Below, in pieces: positions 17,897 to 25,231 of a stretch of DNA of 64,000 nt (the first letter of the stretch is position 1; every line of letters begins with the position of its first letter). Where the stretch lies: assembly GCF_015222005.1 (NCBI RefSeq), contig NZ_JADFFL010000001.1, positions 620,001 to 684,000 on the forward strand, read 5' to 3'. The notes under the pieces were generated by a model. It did no database searches. It was not told the DNA's origin and saw nothing but the letters and a program-made list of their open reading frames with translations. The DNA is from Mucilaginibacter myungsuensis (lineage in GTDB: Bacteria; Bacteroidota; Bacteroidia; Sphingobacteriales; Sphingobacteriaceae). Made by a program: the position numbers and the translations under genes.

Positions 17897-20455
17897 TTAT
17901 AAGGCGTAACGCAGAGTCAGGCCGAAAGTGCGCTGATCGCCAAGTACCGCGGCATAGTGACCGGCGTTACCACCGGCAGGCAGCAATTGCTCAAAATAAT
18001 TTTGGTTGAACAAGTTACGGGTCCAGATGAATGCTGAGAAACCTTCGGTGGCTTTGAAACCAACACGACCGTTAACCAAATAATATCCTTGAATGTTCAG
18101 GTAAGCCGATGGTGATGGGCTTGACGAGAACGACGAACGGAAATACTGATCTGCCGCGATAAAGAATTTAGAACCCTGGTTAAAGAATTTGGCTGGGGTA
18201 GCAAATTCGCCACCGTAAGATCCAGCCCATTTAGATACACCCGGTAAGCGCCCGCCCGAGATATCTTTGAAAGCAACCTGCTGGCCGCCAACGGTCAGGC
18301 CGGTCTCCTCTAAAGGCAACGGCGCGTTGGTGAACTTTACGTATTTAGCATCGGTGTAAGCCGCTGCCGCATAGAAAGAGAAATGCTGATCTAACTGGAA
18401 GCTACCGTCAAATTCAAAACCTTTAACGTTAACCTCGTCGGCATTGGCAATGTAACCACGGTTAACACCTAACTCAGGCGATTGCACGTTGGTCTGGTAA
18501 TCCCTGATGTCCGAGTTATGATAGTTCAAATTCAGGGTAAGATTTTTTAACGGGGTGGTCTTCACACCAATTTCGTAGTGGCGGGTCTTTTCAGGCTTAA
18601 TTACAGCCAGATCAAGCGCCGGTTGGCCACTTACCGTTGGTAAACCTGCCACGTTAACACCAACCGGTTTGTAACTGGTTGAGTAAGTAGCAAAAACATT
18701 TAAGCGCCTATTGGGGCGGTAAGCCGCGGTTATCTGGTACGTAAAATTCTTTTCATCTGCTTGCGACTCGTAGAACTGGCTGCTATACACACCATTCTTC
18801 AGGGCCAGCAGGGCCGGATCGGTAGTTTGCAGGCCGCCACGGGCTACACGGTTGTAGTACACCACTTTTTTATCGTAGTTGATCCTTGCACCCGGCAAAA
18901 TGTGGAAGCCTTCGGCAAACTCCCAATCGATGCTACCAAAGGCGGCAGCACTTTTAGACTTGATAGATGCATCGGTATAAATACCATAGCCCTCAAACAA
19001 ACCCGGCGTTTTCCATTGGGCAGTATTGGTGGTGCTTTGCGAGAAACGCCATTGCGCCGAGCCTGACTCCTCGGTACCGGTGATCTTTACTTCCTGATCC
19101 AGGAAGAACACACCCACTACCCCACTCAGGTTTTTGCTGAACTCACCAGCATAACGGATCTCCTGGCTCCAGTTTTTGTGCTTAGCGGGGTTTTGCGATT
19201 TAGCTAAAGCCTGCAAGCCGGTAAAGTCGCGGTCGTTAGATGGGTCCCAGTTCCAATAGCGCCATGCAGTTGTCGAGGTCAATGTTCCCGGGCCTATCTT
19301 TTGGTCAAGGTTCAATGATACACCGCCCAATTGGTTGCCCGAACGCCATGGCGTGTCATGATCGATCACCCGGTCAAATGCATTAGTGCTTGGTAAAGTA
19401 TAACCAAGATCACTAATAATAGCATTGAATTGACGATAAGCGGGGCGTAAAGTTGGCGCCACGCCGGCCACCACTTGCGCGTATCCATCAGGTTTTTGGT
19501 CCGACGCATCGCCGGCAAGGGTGATGGATGTATTCTCGCTCGGTTTGAATAATAATTGACCACGGAAGCCTAAGTTGTTAACGTCGTTAGTGGCACGACC
19601 CGTGCGGATATTCTGTACAAGACCGTCGCGTTGTGTGCCCGAGAATGACAAACGTCCCGCCAAATTTTTTGCCAGCGGACCGGTCACCGATGCCTTAGCC
19701 TGGATGTAACCGTAGTTACCAAAGCTGCTCTCGAAATTTACACCCGGTGTAAAACTTGGCTTGCGGGTGGTGATATTGAAGGCACCTGCGGCGGTGTTCT
19801 TACCAAATAAAGTTCCTTGCGGTCCACGTAATACTTCGATGCTTTCCACGTCTATAAAGTCCAGCGTAGCGGCAGCGGGGCGGGCATAATAAACACCATC
19901 CACGTAGAAACCAACACCCGGATCAAGACCATCATTGGTCAAGCCGAATGGTGAACCGATACCGCGGATATTGATACCCGTATTCCGTGGGTTAGAAGTG
20001 TAAAGCTGCACAGATGGGATCAACTCTTTCACACGGTTCACGTTGAACGCGCCCGACTGATCGATCTGTGTACCCCCTACTACCGATACAGGTATAGGTA
20101 CATCCTGCAATAATTCCTTACGGCGGCGTGATGTTACCACGATCTCGCTCAGCTGGTCGTCCTCAACCAAAACAAGTTCTAATGGGTTACCGTCCAGTTT
20201 CAACACCTGAAAATCCTGTGCTTTAAAACCTACCGAACGTATGCGGATGTAAAATGGCGGCTGTTGTTTTGGCGTGATGGTGAATTCGCCGTTATCGTCG
20301 GCGCTAACGCCGGTGGCTGTCCCCCTGATGATCAGCGTAGCGCGGGGGATGGGGATGCCCGTAACGCTTTTAACGCTGCCTTTGAGCGGGGTTTGGGCAA
20401 AGGCCGTACCTGCCCATAGTAAAACCAAAAATTGAATGAATAAACTCTTTTTCAT
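17897..20455 (-). CDS. TonB-dependent receptor with N-terminal carboxypeptidase-regulatory-like domain
   Basis: An 852-residue outer-membrane receptor that is not of the SusC type and has no SusD partner. Parts: signal peptide (1-20, ending GTAFAQ), a CarboxypepD_reg-like domain (about 25-100), the plug (about 110-225; LQDVPIPVSVVGGTQID, NIRGIGSPFG, VLRGPQGTLFGKNTAAGAFNI) and the barrel, ending FGLTLRYAL. The plug resembles receptors common in sphingomonads that take up small ligands such as siderophores, vitamins or aromatic and sulfur compounds. A hexacysteine leader ORF lies 191 nt upstream, pointing to expression under cysteine or sulfur limitation. The ligand is unknown; an organosulfur or metallophore substrate is inference. 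Confidence 0.93.
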   Translation of the reverse strand: MKKSLFIQFLVLLWAGTAFAQTPLKGSVKSVTGIPIPRATLIIRGTATGVSADDNGEFTITPKQQPPFYIRIRSVGFKAQDFQVLKLDGNPLELVLVEDDQLSEIVVTSRRRKELLQDVPIPVSVVGGTQIDQSGAFNVNRVKELIPSVQLYTSNPRNTGINIRGIGSPFGLTNDGLDPGVGFYVDGVYYARPAAATLDFIDVESIEVLRGPQGTLFGKNTAAGAFNITTRKPSFTPGVNFESSFGNYGYIQAKASVTGPLAKNLAGRLSFSGTQRDGLVQNIRTGRATNDVNNLGFRGQLLFKPSENTSITLAGDASDQKPDGYAQVVAGVAPTLRPAYRQFNAIISDLGYTLPSTNAFDRVIDHDTPWRSGNQLGGVSLNLDQKIGPGTLTSTTAWRYWNWDPSNDRDFTGLQALAKSQNPAKHKNWSQEIRYAGEFSKNLSGVVGVFFLDQEVKITGTEESGSAQWRFSQSTTNTAQWKTPGLFEGYGIYTDASIKSKSAAAFGSIDWEFAEGFHILPGARINYDKKVVYYNRVARGGLQTTDPALLALKNGVYSSQFYESQADEKNFTYQITAAYRPNRRLNVFATYSTSYKPVGVNVAGLPTVSGQPALDLAVIKPEKTRHYEIGVKTTPLKNLTLNLNYHNSDIRDYQTNVQSPELGVNRGYIANADEVNVKGFEFDGSFQLDQHFSFYAAAAYTDAKYVKFTNAPLPLEETGLTVGGQQVAFKDISGGRLPGVSKWAGSYGGEFATPAKFFNQGSKFFIAADQYFRSSFSSSPSPSAYLNIQGYYLVNGRVGFKATEGFSAFIWTRNLFNQNYFEQLLPAGGNAGHYAAVLGDQRTFGLTLRYAL

Positions 20456-20510
20456 GATGATGAGGAATTGATCGTTATGGTGGTTGTAAAATGTAATTGA
20501 CTGATATATT

Positions 20511-20547
20511 GACGCTTGCTGAATAGCTGACTCGTAGCGTCAAGCGT
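20511..20547 (-). promoter_or_regulatory. Alternative inverted repeats between polycysteine leader and receptor gene
   Basis: ACGCTTG (20512-20518) can pair with CAAGCGT (20541-20547), while GACGCT (20511-20516) can pair instead with AGCGTC (20536-20541). The two stems are mutually exclusive because they share bases. They lie between the leader stop and the receptor start, where an attenuator would be expected. No strong T-run follows on the minus strand, so Rho-dependent or translational control is as likely as intrinsic termination. Confidence 0.4.
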
Positions 20548-20646
20548 GTAAATTCCCTACGCCGATAAATGACCGGGCAGCAGATACGTCTTTAAATTTG
20601 ACCTATGGGTTAGCTTGATTCAGCGATGGCTGAAAGGGTATGCTGA

Positions 20647-20745
20647 TCAGCAGCAACAGCAACAACATTTATCTGCATGCAGGGGCCTTGCATTTAGCGA
20701 TAAACCGGTGTTATTTTTTAGTGAAGGATACTGTTCCGTTTTCAT
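20647..20745 (-). CDS. Hexacysteine leader peptide upstream of the TonB-dependent receptor
   Basis: A 32-codon ORF beginning ATG AAA ACG and ending in NARPLHADK followed by six consecutive Cys codons (TGT TGT TGC TGT TGC TGC) and TGA. It lies 191 nt upstream of the receptor start on the same strand, about 40 nt downstream of a consensus -7 element. Runs of the regulatory amino acid just before the stop are the hallmark of attenuation leaders; polycysteine leader ORFs are known as cysteine-responsive attenuators in mycobacteria. The alternating TGT/TGC codons argue against a simple repeat. The inferred role is to sense Cys-tRNA supply and raise receptor expression when cysteine is short. No start-deciding ribosome-binding site is obvious, as is usual in Bacteroidota. 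Confidence 0.75.
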   Translation of the reverse strand: MKTEQYPSLKNNTGLSLNARPLHADKCCCCCC

Positions 20746-20788
20746 TAAGCCTGTTGACTGAGATAGCTATTTTTCTGTTTTGATGATG

Positions 20789-20841
20789 CAAACATAAAAC
20801 ATCTTTTTGTAAAAACCTATAAAGTCTACAGAAATAGTAGA
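20789..20841 (-). promoter_or_regulatory. Candidate promoter and operator for the leader/receptor transcript
   Basis: The -7 element TATGTTTG (20796 down to 20789) matches the Bacteroidota TAnnTTTG consensus exactly, but no good TTG box lies at the usual distance. Just upstream is the inverted repeat TCTAC-N7-GTAGA (20825-20841), centred about 50 nt before the predicted start. A strong -7 with a poor -33 and a palindrome in this place suggests an activated promoter. Dyads of this general form are reminiscent of Rrf2-type regulator sites, but the regulator is unknown. Confidence 0.5.
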
Positions 20842-20967
20842 ATATTTTTAAAATCATTCGATCCACTGTTTATAAGGCACTATTTTGTGGGAAACGGTTC
20901 TGTGAAAAATATCCCCAAACAAAACATTTATCCTGTAACTTAGCATTATAAACCAATTACCTACCCT

Positions 20968-22086
20968 ATGAGTACCCGCAGAAACTTTTTACAAAAGATG
21001 GGACTTGGTGCCCTCGCCTTGCAACTGGCATCAGTGAAAACCTTTGCTACCGACGTACCTGTCGACGATATACCTTACGAGGGACAGACCCTACGTGTAG
21101 CGATAATGGGCTTAGGTGGATACGGTACACGGGTAGCACAATCGATGCAAAACTGCAGCCGTGCCAAGTTGGTCGGAGTGATCAGCGGGACACCGTCTAA
21201 AGTCACCAAATGGCAGGCCGACTTCGGCATCCCCGAAAAGAACTGCTATAACTACGACAATTTCGACGCGGTAAAGAACAATCCCGATATCAATGCTATT
21301 TACGTTTGTACCCCCAACGCCCAGCATCACGGGCAGGTGATCCGCATAGCCAAAGCAGGCAAGCACGCCATTTGCGAAAAGCCAATGGCCGTAAGCGCCA
21401 AGGAGGCTCGAGAAATGATAGACGCTTGCGATAAAGCCAAAGTAAAACTGCTGATAGGGTATCGCATGCACTTTGAACCACACACCTTAGAAGTTATCCG
21501 CATGCGCAAAGCAGGCGAGTTCGGGCAGATCCGTTTCTTTCAAGGCTTATGCGGTTTTAAGACCGGTGACCCAAAACAATGGCGATTGAATAAAGCGCTA
21601 TCAGGTGGCGGATCCATGATGGATATCGGCATATACGCACTCAACGGCGCAAGATATATGGTGGGCGAAGAACCAATATGGGTGACCGCCCAGGAAACCA
21701 AAACCGACACCGTAAAATTTAAAGACGGCATCGACGAGACCATCCAGTTTCAACTGGGTTTCCCGAGCGGAGCGGTGGCATCGTGCCTGTCTACTTACAA
21801 CGTTAACAATCTGGATCGTTTCTTTTTAGATGGAGATAAAGGCTTTGCCGAAATGTTGCCATCAACCAATTACGGGCCCATCAACGGTCGTACCCACAAA
21901 GGGCCGATCAACCAACCCTATACCACGCACCAAACGGTACAGATGGATGAATTCGCGGCGATCATATTCGACGGTAAGCAACCCGTCATCCCGGTCGACG
22001 GGCACGAAGGCTTAAGGGATATGAAGATCATCGAAGCCATCTATCAAGCCTGTAAAACCGGCAAGAAAGTTACGCTATTAGCTTAA
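20968..22086 (+). CDS. Tat-exported Gfo/Idh/MocA-family oxidoreductase
   Basis: A 372-residue protein with a twin-arginine signal (STRRNFLQKMGLGALALQLAS, about 2-22), so it is probably folded with its cofactor and exported to the periplasm. The NAD(P)-binding fold starts at TLRVAIMGLGGYGTRVAQS (about 41-60). The conserved CEKPMA (about 134-139) carries the family Lys, and the C-terminal dimerisation/substrate domain follows. Members of this exported group often act on sugars or glycosides. The exact substrate is unknown. The stop codon overlaps the stop of the convergent TPR membrane protein by sharing TTAA. Confidence 0.9.
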   Translation: MSTRRNFLQKMGLGALALQLASVKTFATDVPVDDIPYEGQTLRVAIMGLGGYGTRVAQSMQNCSRAKLVGVISGTPSKVTKWQADFGIPEKNCYNYDNFDAVKNNPDINAIYVCTPNAQHHGQVIRIAKAGKHAICEKPMAVSAKEAREMIDACDKAKVKLLIGYRMHFEPHTLEVIRMRKAGEFGQIRFFQGLCGFKTGDPKQWRLNKALSGGGSMMDIGIYALNGARYMVGEEPIWVTAQETKTDTVKFKDGIDETIQFQLGFPSGAVASCLSTYNVNNLDRFFLDGDKGFAEMLPSTNYGPINGRTHKGPINQPYTTHQTVQMDEFAAIIFDGKQPVIPVDGHEGLRDMKIIEAIYQACKTGKKVTLLA

Positions 22087-22838
22087 AGTTTAGCGGCCAA
22101 TTCTTGCGCTTTAGCATAGTTGGCCATTCCTTTTGGGATCAGCTTTAGCCATGGTTTAGCTTCGGCTTTGCGTTTTTGCTTCACATAGCTTAAAGCCATG
22201 TAATAGGCTGCGTCGTATTTAAAGGCCGACTCACCTTTGTAAAGCGAGGTCAGTATGCTGCGTGCCTTATCTTCTTGTTTATCCTGTATCAGTGTGACCG
22301 CGTAATAGAATGCGGCCAGACTGTTAGTTGTATCGGCTGTAAATGTTTTGGCCAATAGCGGTTCAGCCTTAGTAAATTCTTTTTTATTGTAAAAAGCTGC
22401 CGCTTTTTCCAGATCGGTCTGCGGGCCAACGCCGCGCTCGGTAACCGACATAGTGGTAGCCGTGCTATACCTGTCGTACAGCGTTTTGCGCCATGGGTTA
22501 AACACCAGCAAACCAATAATAAGCACCGCCGCAATGCCCGACGCCCATTTGGTGTACATCCTTATCGAGCTATCTTTCACCTCGGGGCGCATCGAAACCA
22601 CCTTGGCTTCGGGTTTAAAGTGTTCGGCATTTAGCGTGTTAAGCGTCTCTCTCAGGCGCAAAATATCATTATCGGCAGCAAAATGACTTTTTAGGGCAAC
22701 ACAGGCCTGTTGGTATTGCTCAACATAAGCGCGCAATTCGGCATCCGTAGCCAGGCTACGCTCAAACTCCAGCCGCTCCTGCTCGTCCATTTCGCCATCT
22801 ACGTAGCGCGATGCCTGATATATGTTGTCCTTTTCCAT
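22083..22838 (-). CDS. Anti-sigma-factor-like membrane protein with C-terminal TPR repeats
   Basis: A 251-residue protein. The N-terminal part (MEKDNIYQASRYVDGEMDEQERLEFERSL) resembles the zinc-finger-less anti-sigma helix bundle. One membrane helix lies near residues 96-113 (WASGIAAVLIIGLLVFN), and the C-terminal half (about 140-251) has TPR-like repeats (AAAFYNKKEFTKAEPLLAKTF; AAYYMALSYVKQKRKAEAKPWL). It starts 4 nt after the frameshifted sigma gene, so the two are cotranscribed and this protein is probably the cognate membrane-bound regulator, with the TPR part in the periplasm as a sensor. The role is inferred from position and topology; the sequence is too divergent for certainty. Confidence 0.75.
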   Translation of the reverse strand: MEKDNIYQASRYVDGEMDEQERLEFERSLATDAELRAYVEQYQQACVALKSHFAADNDILRLRETLNTLNAEHFKPEAKVVSMRPEVKDSSIRMYTKWASGIAAVLIIGLLVFNPWRKTLYDRYSTATTMSVTERGVGPQTDLEKAAAFYNKKEFTKAEPLLAKTFTADTTNSLAAFYYAVTLIQDKQEDKARSILTSLYKGESAFKYDAAYYMALSYVKQKRKAEAKPWLKLIPKGMANYAKAQELAAKL

Positions 22839-22842
22839 TGCC

Positions 22843-23396
22843 TTAAAATCCTACTAATTTAATTAAAGATGCCATACATTCCGATTTCTTTTTGCGCAAA
22901 TATCCGTACGTCACACCCAGGGTTTCGGCTATCTTTTCCTGCGCCTCGCCCTCCATGCTCCAACGGATGATCTCTTTACACCGCTCTCCCAGTTTTTCGT
23001 AAGCAGTTATAAAACGTTGGTTCTGTTCGTTCTGCTCCTCTAACTCGTCGGCCAGGGCAAAAGTATCTTCGCTGCTATCTAATACAGCGTCGGTGTTATT
23101 TGTTACCGGGCTAACAGATCTTTTTTCAACTCGTTAAACCATTTGCGTTTGCACACTAAAAAAAGGAAGGCGTTAAAAGGGCAGGTCAGCTCCAACCCCT
23201 TGTATTTGGCCTGGTTGTAAATATCTATCAAAGCCTCCTGAAAAATATCAGCAGCATCATCTTCGGTACCATTATTAAAGCAAATGTAAGATCGCACCTG
23301 TCGGGCACAGCTTTTATACACCTCGCCAATAAGCGCGGTATCATTATTAAGCAGGGCGGTAACGTACCGCTGGTCAGGGTGAGGGGTTTTGGGCAT
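22843..23396 (-). pseudogene. ECF sigma-70 factor split by a one-base frameshift at an A6 tract
   Basis: The first frame (23396-23103) gives 97 residues with sigma region 2 (DDAADIFQEALIDIYNQAK; AFLFLVCKRKWFNELKK) and then stops. The neighbouring frame continues without a stop to 22843 and encodes a clear region 4 (ERCKEIIRWSMEGEAQEKIA, then ETLGVTYGYLRKKK). Adding one A to the A6 run (T6 on the plus strand at 23121-23126) joins the two into a protein of about 184 residues, normal for an ECF factor. The second half has no internal stop, so the lesion is recent, a sequencing error, or corrected by slippage on the A-run. The downstream TPR membrane protein is its likely anti-sigma factor. Confidence 0.75.
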
Positions 23397-23678
23397 AATT
23401 GGTTCGGTTAAAACTAATTAAAAAATTCTGAACCGCTAAAATTTTTGATTTCTCTGATACCGCTGAAGGGAGCAATTTTTAAATTATTTTGAAAAGCAAT
23501 GTTCGTGCTATTATCAATGTTTGTTCCTGCTCTCCGTTCCAACTCCTCGCCTGCCCTACGCACTCGCCACCCCGGCTACGGGGTTTCCTCTTTGATCAGG
23601 TTTAGGGTGAACGGTTGTATGAATTTGCTGAGCTGATTGATGTTATTGCATGGATAAAGCTTCGATCCATTAACACGT

Positions 23679-23840
23679 GGCACCTCCGGAGCCAATTGAC
23701 AATGTCAGCGCGTCGCTATTAACACGTGATCCCGGCGGGATCGGGTTGCCGTGGCAATTTGATATTCATGACCTCTCGATCCCGGCGGGATCACGTGTTA
23801 ATAGCCGTACAAAACCTAACGGTAAGGATCCGGAGGTGCC
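23679..23840. repeat. Nested inverted-repeat (REP/MITE-like) element
   Basis: Outer arms GGCACCTCCGGA (23679-23690) and TCCGGAGGTGCC (23829-23840) are perfect complements. Inside them, two 29-nt arms (23715-23743 and 23777-23805) are complementary except at one central position. Each inner arm contains ATCCCGGCGGGAT, itself nearly palindromic, and the phrase ATTAACACGTG, which also occurs once more just left of the outer arm. The 162-bp element could fold into a long cruciform. There is no transposase and no obvious target duplication. Confidence 0.75.
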
Positions 23841-24014
23841 CCCTATCCCGACAAAGAAAAGCATAACAAATCCTCTAATAACGGCTTCTCCGCCATGCCG
23901 TTGTGCTCTTTGTTGAAACCTCTGTGCCCTTTGTGGTTAAAAATAAACAGAATATTCACCTGATTTACAATTACTTAAAAATAAATAAAATTATTTTCAA
24001 AAATTTCTCCCGAC

Positions 24015-24050
24015 GGGGGGTAACAAACTTTTGCTGCTGCTGATATAGAT
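24015..24050 (+). promoter_or_regulatory. Candidate ECF-type promoter before the lipoprotein gene
   Basis: GGGGGGTAAC (24015-24024) followed about 17 nt later by GATATAG resembles an ECF -35/-10 pair (GTAAC-type -35). It is about 80-110 nt upstream of the lipoprotein start and could be read by the neighbouring sigma factor. This is a visual match only. Confidence 0.3.
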
Positions 24051-24127
24051 GCAAACAACGATAAAAAACGGCCGACGCTGAAAAGCCAAAACAGAGTAAG
24101 CAATAAAAACATTAAAAACCAAGTATC

Positions 24128-25129
24128 ATGAAAAAGCTAAATTTAACCTCAGTAGCAGTAGCAGCATTAATTGCATTATCAGTAGTAGCATGCCGTAAAG
24201 ATCGCGGTAACCAACCAAGCGTGATCATTAACCCGGATGCTACCCCACAAGAATTTGTTGCTAATAACGGCCCTAAAGTACAGGCCAAACAGATCAACGC
24301 GTCAAGCTTGCCACAAACCGTAACATTGGCCGGCGGCACCAAGATCACCTTCCCTGCCGGATCTTTAAACATTAGCGGCGCACCTGCAACAGGCACCGCC
24401 ACCGTGAACGTGATCGAAGTATTGAAACGCAGTGATGTGATCAAGTTCGGCAGCAATACCAACCACATCAGCGGCGCTCCGCTACAGTCGGACGGTTTTA
24501 TCTATGTAGATGTTAAAGTGAATGGTGTAAGCGTAGATCGTAACTTGGCCGCCCCAATGCGAATAGAGATCCCGGCTAAACGTGCAGGTTTCACCAACAT
24601 TTGGGAAGGCGTAAACCAGGGTGGCGCACCGCTGCAACCCGGTGCCGACGCTCAAATGGCTTGGGCTGCCCCACGCCAGGCTAACGGACAAGGTGGTGGT
24701 AAAGAAGTACCTCCGGTGGGTGGTTTCTACAGCTTCGACTTTGGTACTACAGGTTGGGTCAACACTGATATCTTTTACAGCTATAACAACCCTAAAACTA
24801 CTGTTCGTGTAGATCTGATCAACAATCCTGGCGGCCTGTCTTCCTTTCACTCATATAGCGGCGAAACCTATGTATTCTTTTGTGCCAAAGGCGCCAATGT
24901 AGTATCGCAACTGTACACTGTAGACGGTCCCAACCGTGTAAAAAGCTACGACAACGTAATGCCGGTAGGTGTTGAAGGCAAGTTGCTGTCATTCTCTATC
25001 AAAGACGGTAAATATTATTTAGCCGTGCAAGAGACCACCATCACTGCCAACCAGGTAGCATCACTTACCCTGGCCCAAGTTACTCAAGCCGATGTGCAAG
25101 CCGCCATCAGCAGCTTGGACAACTACTAA
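24128..25129 (+). CDS. Secreted lipoprotein of unknown function
   Basis: A 333-residue protein with a type II signal peptide: lysine-rich start, hydrophobic core, and lipobox LSVVAC (Cys about residue 22). The mature part is rich in beta structure; the segment TVTLAGGTKITFPAGSLNISG (about 65-85) and the following 60 residues resemble ZU5-like sandwich openings seen in Bacteroidota lipoproteins. No catalytic motif is visible. It precedes a PKD/beta-barrel protein and a CHAT protein on the same strand and is probably part of that envelope module. A clear terminator follows, so it may be expressed more strongly than the next genes. Confidence 0.8.
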   Translation: MKKLNLTSVAVAALIALSVVACRKDRGNQPSVIINPDATPQEFVANNGPKVQAKQINASSLPQTVTLAGGTKITFPAGSLNISGAPATGTATVNVIEVLKRSDVIKFGSNTNHISGAPLQSDGFIYVDVKVNGVSVDRNLAAPMRIEIPAKRAGFTNIWEGVNQGGAPLQPGADAQMAWAAPRQANGQGGGKEVPPVGGFYSFDFGTTGWVNTDIFYSYNNPKTTVRVDLINNPGGLSSFHSYSGETYVFFCAKGANVVSQLYTVDGPNRVKSYDNVMPVGVEGKLLSFSIKDGKYYLAVQETTITANQVASLTLAQVTQADVQAAISSLDNY

Positions 25130-25159
25130 ACAATATCCCAAAGATCAACGTAAAAATAG

Positions 25160-25190
25160 AGCGGCCCCGGCAACGGGCCGCTTATTATAG
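25160..25190 (+). terminator. Terminator after the lipoprotein gene
   Basis: The 8-bp GC-rich stem AGCGGCCC/GGGCCGCT with a 7-nt loop is followed by an AT-rich TATTATAG, 30 nt after the stop codon. It separates the lipoprotein from the PKD protein. Confidence 0.65.
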
Positions 25191-25231
25191 TTTAAAGCGC
25201 TATATTAGTTTACCAATTTATACCTTCCTGC

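Larger units (their letters stand above)
20456..20967. other. 512-bp divergent regulatory region
   Basis: This gap between the receptor (minus) and the oxidoreductase (plus) holds the polycysteine leader ORF, the alternative hairpins and the promoter/operator described separately. Toward the oxidoreductase, TAACTTAG near 20936-20943 is a weak -7-like element for the plus strand. No other gene is evident. Confidence 0.6.
23397..24127. other. 731-bp non-coding region with large nested palindrome
   Basis: This divergent gap between the sigma gene and the lipoprotein holds the palindromic element at 23679-23840, described separately. A GC-rich segment near 23530-23590 includes CCCCGG-CTA-CGGGG-like pairing. 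At 23905-23945 is a phrase, CTCTGTGCCCTTTGTGGTTA, of a kind that recurs in intergenic DNA of many bacteria. No convincing protein-coding frame was found. Confidence 0.6.
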
